From an uncultured Rhodospirillaceae bacterium (GTDB lineage Bacteria; Pseudomonadota; Alphaproteobacteria; Reyranellales; Reyranellaceae): a stretch of 64,000 nt of DNA. The first letter of the stretch is position 1. The number at the start of each line of letters is the position of its first letter. A program made the translations under genes and the position numbers. Below are positions 17,694 to 27,027 of this stretch, in pieces. The notes below the pieces were generated by a model. It saw only the letters and a list, made by a program, of their open reading frames with translations. It searched no databases and was not told the DNA's origin. Location of the stretch: positions 124,001 to 188,000 of the forward strand of contig CAMFGZ010000008.1 in assembly GCA_945952105.1 (NCBI GenBank), read 5' to 3'.

Positions 17694-18085
17694 TAAGCTG
17701 CAGTTACGAAATTGGAAATAAGCAAGCCTTGAGGCTTGCGGGTTCTTGCTACGAGATTCGCCTCCTCCAAAAATGCGGTAAATGAGTCAAGGTTGTCCGC
17801 CGTCACCGCGAAGTGCGGGAACCGCTCGTGAATCCAAGTAATGATTATGTCGTGCGGGGATCGATCTTTTTCGAGCCAGCTTTGTACATCGGCTAGTCGG
17901 TACCAGTTTCGACGAGACCGATCTTGGATCGATGTTGGTCCTTGGCCTCTAACCCGCCAATTCCAAACCGTCTGCATTGAGACGCCGCAGAGCCTGGCAA
18001 GCTCGCTAGAGCGAACGTACCCCCATGGCGGAAAATCGGGATTGGCCACCGCAGGTGAGCGGCGGGCAGAGCTATCGTCATTCAT
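17693..18085 (-). CDS. MerR/excisionase-like helix-turn-helix protein
   Basis: YVRSSELARLCGVSMQTVWNWRVRGQGPTSIQDRSRRNWYRLADVQSWLE. Confidence 0.7.
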   Translation of the reverse strand: MNDDSSARRSPAVANPDFPPWGYVRSSELARLCGVSMQTVWNWRVRGQGPTSIQDRSRRNWYRLADVQSWLEKDRSPHDIIITWIHERFPHFAVTADNLDSFTAFLEEANLVARTRKPQGLLISNFVTAA

Positions 18086-18142
18086 TTTATCCTCCTTGCC
18101 TCTCGCTAATTGCGAGCCTTTCTACTAACCAAAGCGGTTCAT

Positions 18143-18283
18143 GTGCGCGTGTGCACGTGTGCAGACTCTTTCATTGGATTGCTAAGTTTCTAGTATCTCT
18201 GACGGTGCGACCTCTGACCGAACCTTGCCGATACTGCCGTGGCAGTATCCATTGAACATCTCTGCACACGTGCACACGTGCAC
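18143..18283. other. Candidate replication origin / control region of the element
   Basis: 23-bp inverted repeats (22/23 match; 18 bp perfect) built from TGCACACGTGCAC at 18143-18165 and 18261-18283, flanking palindrome gatactgcc-gt-ggcagtatc (18230-18249); between the HTH and primase-helicase genes. Confidence 0.55.
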
Positions 18284-20574
18284 TAGAGTGATATCTGTGC
18301 TGGAGCCGAGGGCGTCAGGTACGGTCGGAGCCCGTCTTCCGCTAGCTGCTGCCGGATCTCGTTCGGGCCCTGCGCCGCCCAGTGATCCGGGCGGCGAACG
18401 GCGTAAAGCGTGACTTGGGAGCCCGATAGGCGGGTCCGACTCAGCTTGCGAGCCCCCATAGATGTTAGAGCGCGCACTACCTGCTGGATGGTCGCGCTCT
18501 GGACGGTCTCGCGGATGAAGGCAAAGAGCTGGTCTAGCTGCACTAGGTCGCGATCAAACGGGTAGGCCAGATCGTCCAGGCGCTCCTTCAGGAACCATTC
18601 GACCGGCGGCAAGCTCGCCCGAACAAGGCGTTGCTTGTCCTTGGTGATGGGAGGAGCCGCGTTCGGGTTGAACCCGCTTATATCCATCGTCATTAGATGG
18701 TTCTTGATCACCCCCGCGTTCTTGACCGTCCATTGCTCAAGGTCGGAGTAGTAGGACGGCGCAAGCGGCTCGGCGGGACTGCGATAGAACCACCAACGCC
18801 TATCTCCTTCCTCGATGTAGATCGGGTCTTCGTAGTTGGTCGTGCAGAAGAAGGAGGCCAGATTCCTGATTTGGTAAACCACCTTGTGCTTCTCATTTAT
18901 ACGAATCACTTCCTGCGTGAGGATCGGCTTCAGCTTGTTGGCCAGCTCAAGTCGTCCTTGTGCCATTAGCTCTTCAATGAGGATGATCTGTTTACCTTCA
19001 AGCCAGCCAGTGAACTGGCCATGCAATTCGTCGACCGAAACCTCATGCACATTGGAGCGACCGTGAAGGAGCTTCAGGACCCTCGCGAAGTAGCTCTTAC
19101 CCGTGCCTTGCTTGCCAGACAGAATGAGGGCGTGCTTCACGCGCTCGGCCGGCCTCTGGACGGTGAACGCAAGCCACGTCAGCAGGTGGTTTCTCGCGTC
19201 CGGATCAGGCACCAGGTACTGGATATGCTCCAAGAACGGTGTGGGATCACCATCTTGAGCTGCCACTCCGTCATTAACCCACAGATTGATCCGGGTTTCA
19301 TCGTCACTGATTAGGATCGTGGGACTGCCGGGCCGGTAGTCGTAGCCGGCCGCCCTAATGAGATTCGAGCATTGGAGAACCTGTGAGGCAGCGCCTCGTG
19401 AAAGGACGTCGGCATGCAAGTCCGAAAACTGTTCCTTCCTAAGCCTGCGATGGGTTTTATGATGGAAGAATTCGAGAGCATCGATAGAGTAGGCATACTC
19501 CGCCGCTAGTGCGTAGTCTGGCTGCTTGAGCATCATCGGTGTGCGAATGCGGTCACCGTATTTGCAGCCCGAACAGTATTCGGCTCCGTTGAGTTTCTCG
19601 CGAATGCCGGAACACGTGAATGGTCCGGGAGAGTCGTTGGCGTGCCTGAACTTGGAAAGTGTCGCCGCTTCCGAATATTCGGGATGTCCTTTGGACCAGT
19701 CTTGAGCGTGAGCAAGGCCATCTTGGCAGAATGTCAGAAGCGTAAGTAGACTATACCACTCTGGCTCTGGAAGGGACGCGGCGTCGTCTACGCAGTGCTG
19801 TACCCAAGGACATTGTAGAAGATGTGGAGCCTCTGACGGGGCGCCGTCGCTGTTGGGGGCTTGCTTGTTGGAGGACTGCTTGGTCGACGATCTTTTGGAG
19901 GTCGACGCCGCCGCGACCCCGGACACTTTCTCAAGTTCCTCGATGTCGTAGCGAATGCCGCTCCAGTCAATTACCGAAACGGGCCGGGGGACTTCGGTTT
20001 TGCGGTTAAACGTGCCGGGCAGGCGCAATACGCGGGCGAGGTCCGATGTGGTGTCCAGCTTTAGACCGAGCTCAGACGCTTTGGCGAGAATCTTTCGCTG
20101 CCAATTTGTCGACAGGCTCTGAAACCGCTTGCGTTCATTAGGGGTATCGAAGCGCCAAAGATGTGTACCCAGCCAGTAGGCATGTACTCCCCCGCCGCTA
20201 TGAATCAGTGCGGTCGGCGGCACTGGCAACTGCGCCACGAACTCCCGCACTTCATCGAGCGTTTTGGGAAGCCTGCTCTGGGCATGACCGTCGCCCGCGA
20301 TGTCGATGTCGAACCAAAGGCCACCTAGCGCACATGTGGTGTCGCTCTTGCCTCGGCTCTGTCCAACGGGCTGCTGCGCTTGGAGGCCAAGCCCATAGTA
20401 GACTTCACCCACGGAACCGATGGTAAGCGCGGCCTCGCTCGCGATGTCGAGACTCTTGGCTGGGAACGAGACGGTGCTTTTCGTGGTCTTTTCCCAGAGG
20501 ACCAGGAAGCCTGGCGCTTCTGAGCCATACATTTCACGAAGCCAATCGCTGGCCGTGGCAGGAGGGGTGCTCAT
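18283..20574 (-). CDS. Phage/plasmid-type primase-helicase (VirE/D5-like superfamily 3 helicase)
   Basis: HALILSGKQGTGKSYFARVLKLLHG Walker A, KQIILIEELMAQGR Walker B, FFCTTNYEDPIYIEEGDRRWWFYRSP; N-terminal primase-like region; start MSTPPATAS at 20574. Confidence 0.85.
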   Translation of the reverse strand: MSTPPATASDWLREMYGSEAPGFLVLWEKTTKSTVSFPAKSLDIASEAALTIGSVGEVYYGLGLQAQQPVGQSRGKSDTTCALGGLWFDIDIAGDGHAQSRLPKTLDEVREFVAQLPVPPTALIHSGGGVHAYWLGTHLWRFDTPNERKRFQSLSTNWQRKILAKASELGLKLDTTSDLARVLRLPGTFNRKTEVPRPVSVIDWSGIRYDIEELEKVSGVAAASTSKRSSTKQSSNKQAPNSDGAPSEAPHLLQCPWVQHCVDDAASLPEPEWYSLLTLLTFCQDGLAHAQDWSKGHPEYSEAATLSKFRHANDSPGPFTCSGIREKLNGAEYCSGCKYGDRIRTPMMLKQPDYALAAEYAYSIDALEFFHHKTHRRLRKEQFSDLHADVLSRGAASQVLQCSNLIRAAGYDYRPGSPTILISDDETRINLWVNDGVAAQDGDPTPFLEHIQYLVPDPDARNHLLTWLAFTVQRPAERVKHALILSGKQGTGKSYFARVLKLLHGRSNVHEVSVDELHGQFTGWLEGKQIILIEELMAQGRLELANKLKPILTQEVIRINEKHKVVYQIRNLASFFCTTNYEDPIYIEEGDRRWWFYRSPAEPLAPSYYSDLEQWTVKNAGVIKNHLMTMDISGFNPNAAPPITKDKQRLVRASLPPVEWFLKERLDDLAYPFDRDLVQLDQLFAFIRETVQSATIQQVVRALTSMGARKLSRTRLSGSQVTLYAVRRPDHWAAQGPNEIRQQLAEDGLRPYLTPSAPAQISL

Positions 20575-20765
20575 CGCGTGCCTCCATCGATCTCTTGTGC
20601 ACGCATCCAGTCTTGAACCGCCGAGCGCCGATAGACGATCAGCGTTCCAATCTTTGACCGTGGAGGCCCTTGCCGATTGGAGTGCCATCGTTGAAGCGTG
20701 CGGGGGGATCGGCCGAGCATGTGGCTCAGCTCGGCAGCGGTAAAGAAGTCGTTATTGGCGGTCAT
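20571..20765 (-). CDS. AlpA-like HTH / excisionase-type regulator
   Basis: MTANNDFFTAAELSHMLGRSPRTLQRWHSNRQGPPRSKIGTLIVYRRSAVQDWMRAQE; ATGA overlap with the primase-helicase. Confidence 0.72.
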   Translation of the reverse strand: MTANNDFFTAAELSHMLGRSPRTLQRWHSNRQGPPRSKIGTLIVYRRSAVQDWMRAQEIDGGTR

Positions 20766-20860
20766 GTGACGCTCCTTGGCGGTCATTGGAACGTCGCTGT
20801 TAGACTCCTCCGGAATCGCCAGAGCAAGGTTTTTGTTTGAATCAATCGACCCCGGGTTGC

Positions 20861-20890
20861 ACCACTTTGAACCACTTTGAACCACGTCGA
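20861..20890. repeat. Three tandem 10-bp iterons ACCACTTTGA / ACCACTTTGA / ACCACGTCGA
   Basis: Read directly; ~95 bp upstream of the AlpA-like gene. Confidence 0.75.
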
Positions 20891-20988
20891 ATAGTAAGCA
20901 GGGTAGTGGATGGAGTTTGTGTAGTGCGTTTTGCAGAAGAGTTTTCGGGTACTGTTTGGATAGGGAGAAATAATCGTAATAAGTGTGG

Positions 20989-21996
20989 TCAGGAAGTCTC
21001 CGCCCTTTCGATCACTGCAAGACGTTTGGCCACATCCTCAGCCTTCAGGTGCGTGTATCGGAACAGCATCCGCACATCCTTGTGGCCGCTGATCAGGGCT
21101 ACTTCCGGCACCGTTAGCCCGACCTCGAACAGGTGGCTGATGGCCTCGTGCCGCAGGTCATGGAAGTTGAAGTCTAGGACCTTGGCCCGCCGGCAGGAGC
21201 GGTCCCATGACTGCCGAAGCGCGTTTGCCGTCAGCGGGAAGACGAGTCCGCTGTCTTGCCAGGTAAGGTCGTTCAGGACGCCAATAGCGGCGCTGCTGAG
21301 GGGAATTGTTCGGGGGTGACCATTCTTGGTCTCAGGAATGAGAACGGTCCTGCGAGCGAGGTTAACGTGCTCCCAGCGCAGCCTCAGTAGCTCTCCCCGG
21401 CGCATGGCCGTTTCCAGCGCAAATCGGACGACTGCCGGGACCAGCCGGTTCCTGACCTTTGCAAACGCGTCCAGCAGCCGCGACGCCTCCTCGTCGGTGA
21501 GTCGGCGATTCCGGGGCAGGCCCTGAGGTGGAGCCTTCAGCTCTGCCAGTGGATTGGCGGTAAGGGGCAGATTCCACTCGTGTTGCGCTATCCGGAACGC
21601 GTGGTGGAAGAGGGCCATTTCCTTCCGAACGGTAGCCGGGGCGACCTCGGTCAGCCGCTGGTCCCGGTACTCGGCAAACTTGTCGGGGGTCGCAGCAGCG
21701 AGGGACAGTCTGGCGACCGCGCTCCGGCGCATGCGGCTGATCCGAGCCGCCTCAGGGGCCCGCCCTCGCTTGGTGATGGTGATTGTCCGGACGTACCTCT
21801 CCAAGAGATTGTCCACGGTGGAGCTGCGGAGTGCCCGGTTATCCACAGCCGTGAAGCCGCGCTCCTGCTTGGCCTCAATATCCCTAGCCCAGGTCAGGGC
21901 ATCCTTTCGAAGTGTAAAAGTTCGGGATAGGGCGGGCTGCCCCTCCCGCCTGACCTGAACCTGCCACTTCCCTCGACGCTTCCGAAACGTTGCCAT
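20989..21996 (-). CDS. int: Site-specific tyrosine recombinase / integrase
   Basis: ETAMRRGELLRLRWEHVNL, HDLRHEAISHLFEVGLTVPEVALISGHKDVRMLFRYTHL (R...HxxR...H...Y). Confidence 0.93.
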   Translation of the reverse strand: MATFRKRRGKWQVQVRREGQPALSRTFTLRKDALTWARDIEAKQERGFTAVDNRALRSSTVDNLLERYVRTITITKRGRAPEAARISRMRRSAVARLSLAAATPDKFAEYRDQRLTEVAPATVRKEMALFHHAFRIAQHEWNLPLTANPLAELKAPPQGLPRNRRLTDEEASRLLDAFAKVRNRLVPAVVRFALETAMRRGELLRLRWEHVNLARRTVLIPETKNGHPRTIPLSSAAIGVLNDLTWQDSGLVFPLTANALRQSWDRSCRRAKVLDFNFHDLRHEAISHLFEVGLTVPEVALISGHKDVRMLFRYTHLKAEDVAKRLAVIERAETS

Positions 21997-22074
21997 TCTC
22001 TCGATCCCACTGTGACACCAGCGTGACTGCGCCCTCTCTGGGCAGAGAAATTGGCAGTAAAAGCAGCGTTTTCT

Positions 22075-22152
22075 GCGCGTAGCTCAGCGGTAGAGCACTG
22101 TCTTGACATGGCAGTGGCCACAGGTTCGATCCCTGTCGCGCCCACCATCGCC
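22075..22152 (+). repeat. Right attachment site: near-complete tRNA-Val copy lacking the two 5' G residues
   Basis: 78-bp identity with 9867-9944; positions 1-2 read CT and cannot pair with CC of the acceptor stem. Confidence 0.93.
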
Positions 22153-22219
22153 CTTCTTTCCAGCAGCCCTTGATTGGAAAACCCCGCCGGGGCACCAGTA
22201 GGCGATGGCTGGAGTTCCG

Positions 22220-24280
22220 ATGTCCGATTTCTATTCTCTCTATTCCCACGAGTTCGTGCGCGTGGCGTGCTGCGTGCCTCGCACCCGCGTGGCCGATGCC
22301 GCCTACAATCTCAGCGAGACACTGAAGCTCGCCGCGCGAGGCGACAAGGCCCGGGCCGCCGTCATGGTGTTCCCGGAACTCGGCCTGTCCTCCTACGCCA
22401 TCGAGGACCTGCTGCTGCAGGACGCGCTGCTTGACGAGGTCGAGCGGTCGATCGCCCGCGTCGTCGAAGCCTCGCGCAAGCTCTTCCCGGTCCTGATCGT
22501 CGGCGCGCCGCTGCGCGTCTCGGGTCGCCTCTACAACACCGCCGTCGTCGTCCATCGCGGCAAGGTGCTGGGCGTGGTGCCCAAGACCTACCTGCCGAAC
22601 TATCGCGAGTTCTACGAGAAGCGGCATTTCATCTCCGGCGCCAACGTGCTCGGCCACGAGATCGAGCTGCTGGGCGAGACCGTGCCGTTCGGAACCGACC
22701 TGCTCTTCAAGGCGGCCGGCATCGACCTCACCTTCCACGTCGAGATCTGCGAGGACGTGTGGGTGGCGATTCCGCCGTCGAGCCATGCCGCGCTCGCCGG
22801 CGCCGAGTTGCTGGTGAACCTGTCGGCCAGCAACATCACAATCGGCAAGGCCGAGGCGCGGCGCCTGCTGTGCGGCAGCCAGTCGATGCGCGCGGTCGCG
22901 GCCTATGCCTATTCGGCGTCGGGGCCCGGCGAGTCGACGACCGATCTCGCCTGGGACGGCCATGCCGCGATCTACGAGCTGGGCGACCAGCTCGTCGAAT
23001 CATCGCGCTTCGAGAAGGAGTCGACGATGATCCAGGCCGACGTCGATGTCGGCCGCATCCGGCAGGAGCGCCTGCGCTACAACGGCTTCGCCGATTGCGC
23101 GCTGCAGGAGAAGGAGCGGGTCGAGCGCTTCCGGACGCTGCCGTTCGCGTTCGATCCGCCGAAGGACAGCGTCGCGCTGGAGCGGCCCATCGAGCGCTTC
23201 CCCTACGTGCCGTCCGATCCCGCCAAGCTGCGCGACAACTGCTACGAGGCCTACAATATCCAGGTTCAGGGCCTGGCGCAGCGGCTGCAGTCGAGCCGCA
23301 CCGAGAATGCCGTCATCGGCGTCTCGGGCGGCCTCGATTCGACCCATGCGCTGATCGTCATCTGCCGCGCGATGGATCGCCTCGGCCTCAGCCGCAAAAA
23401 CGTCTTCGCCTACACGATGCCGGGCTTCGGCACGTCGGATAAAACCCACACCAATGCCTGGCGGCTGATGAAGGCGCTGGGCGTGACGGCGGCGGAGATC
23501 GACATCAAGCCGGCGGCAACGCAGATGCTGGCCGATATCGGTCATCCGTTCGGCCGCGGAGAGAAGGTCTACGACATCACCTTCGAGAACGTGCAGGCGG
23601 GCCTGCGGACCGACTACCTGTTCCGCCTGGCCAACCAGCAGCGCGGCATGGTCGTCGGCACCGGCGACCTCTCCGAGCTCGGCCTCGGCTGGTGCACCTA
23701 CGGCGTGGGCGATCACATGTCCCACTACAATCCCAATGGTTCTGTATCCAAGACGCTGATCCAGCACCTGATCCGCTTCGTCGCCGCATCCGGCGACGTC
23801 AGCGCCGAGACCGCCGACATCCTGCACGACATCCTGAACACCGAGATCTCGCCCGAGCTCATTCCGGCCGGCGAGAAGGGCGTGGTGCAGGCGACCGAGA
23901 GTTTCGTCGGTCCCTATGCGCTGCAGGATTTCAACCTCTTCTACCTGACGCGGCTGGGCTATCGCCCGTCGAAGATCGCCTTCCTGGCGTGGAACGCCTG
24001 GCACGACATCGGGAAGGGGGCCTGGCCCGCCAATATGGAAGAGGGAACGCGGCGCGCCTACACGCTGGAGGAAATCCGCAAGTGGCTGGCGCTTTTCCTG
24101 CGGCGCTTCTTCACCAACCAGTTCAAGCGATCGGCGGTGCCGAACGGGCCGAAGATTTCGTCGGGCGGTTCGCTGTCACCGCGCGGCGACTGGCGCGCGC
24201 CGTCGGACGGCAGCCCCGACATCTGGCTCGAGGAGATGAAGGCCATTCCCGAGGCCAAGGGCAAGGCCAGGAAGAAGTAG
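22220..24280 (+). CDS. nadE: Glutamine-dependent NAD+ synthase
   Basis: Nitrilase domain ([41 protein letters not shown]) plus synthetase [14 protein letters not shown] and [25 protein letters not shown]. Confidence 0.93.
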   Translation: MSDFYSLYSHEFVRVACCVPRTRVADAAYNLSETLKLAARGDKARAAVMVFPELGLSSYAIEDLLLQDALLDEVERSIARVVEASRKLFPVLIVGAPLRVSGRLYNTAVVVHRGKVLGVVPKTYLPNYREFYEKRHFISGANVLGHEIELLGETVPFGTDLLFKAAGIDLTFHVEICEDVWVAIPPSSHAALAGAELLVNLSASNITIGKAEARRLLCGSQSMRAVAAYAYSASGPGESTTDLAWDGHAAIYELGDQLVESSRFEKESTMIQADVDVGRIRQERLRYNGFADCALQEKERVERFRTLPFAFDPPKDSVALERPIERFPYVPSDPAKLRDNCYEAYNIQVQGLAQRLQSSRTENAVIGVSGGLDSTHALIVICRAMDRLGLSRKNVFAYTMPGFGTSDKTHTNAWRLMKALGVTAAEIDIKPAATQMLADIGHPFGRGEKVYDITFENVQAGLRTDYLFRLANQQRGMVVGTGDLSELGLGWCTYGVGDHMSHYNPNGSVSKTLIQHLIRFVAASGDVSAETADILHDILNTEISPELIPAGEKGVVQATESFVGPYALQDFNLFYLTRLGYRPSKIAFLAWNAWHDIGKGAWPANMEEGTRRAYTLEEIRKWLALFLRRFFTNQFKRSAVPNGPKISSGGSLSPRGDWRAPSDGSPDIWLEEMKAIPEAKGKARKK

Positions 24281-24360
24281 CCGGCTTCGGCGTCGCTGTC
24301 GTTTGCCTGTTCGGGCCAAAATGCTACCAAGGCCCGAAGGTGCAGCGCAGGGAGGGTTTG

Positions 24361-24768
24361 ATGCCGCTCGAGATCAAGAAGACGGTCCAGCAGATGGTCG
24401 ACGAGGCCAACAGCCAGATCGAGACGTTGCCGCTCGCCGAAGCGATGAAGATGCACGGCCAGCCCGGCGTCACCTTCATCGACATCCGCGATCCGCGCGA
24501 ACTGTGGCGCGACGGCACGATCCCCGGCGCGATCAACGTGACTCGCGGCATGCTGGAAATGTGGATCGACCCGAAGAGCCCGTATGCCAAGGACTATTTC
24601 CAGACCGGCAACAAGTTCGTGTTCTTCTGCGCCGGCGCCTGGCGCTCGGCGCTGTCCACCAAGACCGCGCAGGACATGGGCCTGACGCCCGTCGCGCATT
24701 TCGAAGGCGGCTTCGGCGCCTGGAAGAAGGCCGGCGGTCCGGTGGAGACGGTCGAGCCGAAGAAGTAA
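24361..24768 (+). CDS. Rhodanese-like domain protein
   Basis: GVTFIDIRDPRELWRDGTIPGAINVTRG, FVFFCAGAWRSAL; start MPLEIKK. Confidence 0.85.
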   Translation: MPLEIKKTVQQMVDEANSQIETLPLAEAMKMHGQPGVTFIDIRDPRELWRDGTIPGAINVTRGMLEMWIDPKSPYAKDYFQTGNKFVFFCAGAWRSALSTKTAQDMGLTPVAHFEGGFGAWKKAGGPVETVEPKK

Positions 24769-24778
24769 GTCGCGGCTC

Positions 24779-26392
24779 ATGAGCCCGGACCAGCCCGCCA
24801 GCCAGCCTGTCGTTCCTCAGCCGGTCATCGACGACATTCCCGATTTCACGTCGATCCCGGCGCTGGTGGCGCGCCATGCGCGAAACCATCCGGACAAGCC
24901 GGCAGTAAAGTGCGACGGGGTGGTGCGGAGCTGGGCCGAATTCGACGGGCGCGTCAACCGGATCGCCCGTCGCCTGTCGGAGATGGGGCTGGGGCGCGGC
25001 GACAAGATCGCCATCCTTGCCGCCAATTCGATCGAATATCTCGAGACCTTCATGGGCGGGCTGCGCGCCGGCGCCTGCGTGGTGCCGCTGTCGACCATGG
25101 CGGCAGCGGATGCGCTCGAGAAGATGCTCGACGATTGCGACGCCAAGGTGCTCTTCCTGTCGGACCAGTATCGCGCACTGGTCGAGCCCTACGAGGCGCG
25201 GCTCGCCAAGCTCGTCGAGGGCGGCCGCATCGCCTACGATTTCGCGCGGCAGGGCTGGCGGGATTTCGAGGCGTGGCTGGCGCCCGCCAGCGACGCGCCC
25301 TTCGCCGCGGCCATCGAACCGCTCGACGACTTCAACATCATCTACAGTTCGGGCACGACCGGCCTGCCCAAGGGCATCCTCCACTCGCATGCCCTGCGCA
25401 GCCAGCTTCCGATCCGGTTTCCTGCCTTCGACTACGGTCCTGACACGATCTCGCTCGTGTCGACGCCGCTCTATTCCAACACCACGCTGGTGGCGCTCTT
25501 GGCGACCGTGGGCGTCGGCGGCACGTCGATCCTGATGCGCAAGTCCGACGTCGTGAAGTTCCTGGAGCTCGCCCAGTCCGAGCGCGTGACTCATGCGATG
25601 CTGGTGCCGGTGCAATACCAGCGTATCCTGGCGCATCCAGACTTCGACAGATACGACCTCGGCGCCTTCAAGACCAAGCTTTCGACCAGCGCGCCGCTCC
25701 GGGCGCAGGTCAAGGCCGACTGCGTCAAGCGCTGGCCTGGCCGGCTGATCGAGATCTACGGTCTCACCGAAGGCGGCGGGAGCTGCATGCTCGAAGCCAA
25801 CCTGCACCCGGACAAGCTCCACACGGTGGGCACACCCGGCTTCGGCGTCGAGCTAAGGATACTCGACGAGCAGGGCAAGGAATTGCCGCGCGGCGAGGTC
25901 GGCGAGATCGCCGGCCGCGCCGAGATGATGATGAAGGGCTACTACAAGCAGGACGACAAGACGCGCGAGTTGTTCTGGTACGACGAGAACGGCCGGCTGT
26001 TCTTCAAGTCCGGCGACATGGGCCGGATCGACGAGGACGGCTTCCTGATCCTGCTCGATCGCAAGAAGGACATGATCATCTCCGGCGGCTTCAACGTCTA
26101 TGCCGCCGACATCGAAGTACTGCTGCTGAAGCATCCGGACGTAACCGATGCCGCGGTGATCGGCGTGCCGAGCGATCAGTGGGGCGAATCGCCGATGGCA
26201 CTGTGCGTGCGCCGCGACGGCGCCATCATGAGCGAGGAGGCGTTGCGCGATTGGGCGAACGGCCAGCTCAGCAAGACGCAGCGACTCGTCGCCGTCGAGT
26301 TCCGCGACTCGCTTCCGCGCAGCACGATTGGCAAGATCATGAAGCGCGAACTCCGGGCCCCTTATTGGGAAGGCCGGACGGCCAGGATTTGA
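24779..26392 (+). CDS. AMP-dependent acyl-CoA synthetase/ligase
   Basis: IIYSSGTTGLPKGILHSH, EIYGLTEGGG, ILLDRKKDMIISGGFNVYAADIE, PRSTIGKIMKREL. Confidence 0.88.
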   Translation: MSPDQPASQPVVPQPVIDDIPDFTSIPALVARHARNHPDKPAVKCDGVVRSWAEFDGRVNRIARRLSEMGLGRGDKIAILAANSIEYLETFMGGLRAGACVVPLSTMAAADALEKMLDDCDAKVLFLSDQYRALVEPYEARLAKLVEGGRIAYDFARQGWRDFEAWLAPASDAPFAAAIEPLDDFNIIYSSGTTGLPKGILHSHALRSQLPIRFPAFDYGPDTISLVSTPLYSNTTLVALLATVGVGGTSILMRKSDVVKFLELAQSERVTHAMLVPVQYQRILAHPDFDRYDLGAFKTKLSTSAPLRAQVKADCVKRWPGRLIEIYGLTEGGGSCMLEANLHPDKLHTVGTPGFGVELRILDEQGKELPRGEVGEIAGRAEMMMKGYYKQDDKTRELFWYDENGRLFFKSGDMGRIDEDGFLILLDRKKDMIISGGFNVYAADIEVLLLKHPDVTDAAVIGVPSDQWGESPMALCVRRDGAIMSEEALRDWANGQLSKTQRLVAVEFRDSLPRSTIGKIMKRELRAPYWEGRTARI

Positions 26393-26400
26393 GGAACAGT

Positions 26401-26871
26401 ATGACCGAACCGACTCTGCGTTCAGCCCATCTCTTCACGCTGACCCTCCAGGTCGATCCGAACTTCACCGACGTCGGTGAGACACCCTATGGCCGCCGCC
26501 GCATCGCGACGGTGACGGGCGGCACTTTCGAGGGCGAGGAACTGCGCGGCACGGTGCTGCCGGCGCCGGCCGGCGACTGGCTGCTGCAGCGGCGCGACGG
26601 CATCCTGCAGCTCGACGTGCGGCTCACGCTCAAGACCGACGACGGGCATCTCGTCTATATGAGCTATCGCGGCATGCGGCACGGTCCGGCCTGGGTGATC
26701 GAGCAGCTCAACAAGGGCGAGAAGGTCGATCCCAGCCAGTATTACTTCCGCGCCACGCCGTGGTTCGAGACGGCCTCGGAAAAGTATCGCTTCCTCAATC
26801 GCATCGTCTGCGTCTCGACCGGCCGCCGCGAACCTGCCGGTCCGGTCTACGAGGTCTTCCAGATCCTCTGA
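26401..26871 (+). CDS. DUF3237 domain-containing protein
   Basis: RRRIATVTGGTFEGEELRGTVLPAPAGDWLLQRRDGILQLDVRLTLKTDDGHLVYMSYRGMR. Confidence 0.8.
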   Translation: MTEPTLRSAHLFTLTLQVDPNFTDVGETPYGRRRIATVTGGTFEGEELRGTVLPAPAGDWLLQRRDGILQLDVRLTLKTDDGHLVYMSYRGMRHGPAWVIEQLNKGEKVDPSQYYFRATPWFETASEKYRFLNRIVCVSTGRREPAGPVYEVFQIL

Positions 26872-26942
26872 GGGTCGATCTTTTGACCTTGGTACTGTTC
26901 GGCGTTGCGGCACCGTCTTCGCCGGGAGTAGGGCCCACCTGT

Positions 26943-27027
26943 CATCCTGAGCGAAGCGAAGGATCTGGCGCGCGAGCCACGCAGCGCCCTGGTCGTCATG
27001 TGAGGTCCTCTGCCGAGCTCAGGACGG
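26943..27027. repeat. Dispersed-type intergenic repeat (TCATCCTGAGCGAAGCGAAGGATCT) with degenerate inverted partner
   Basis: 26943-26967 tcatcctgagcgaagcgaaggatct; degenerate inverted copy aggtcctctgccgagctcaggacg at 27004-27027. Confidence 0.6.

Larger units (their letters stand above)
9867..22152. mobile_element. tRNA-Val-integrated genomic island (satellite-like integrative element) carrying CBASS
   Basis: 78-bp perfect direct repeat at both ends, tyrosine integrase at the right end, primase-helicase, HTH regulators, defence cargo, lower GC than the flanks. Confidence 0.92.
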
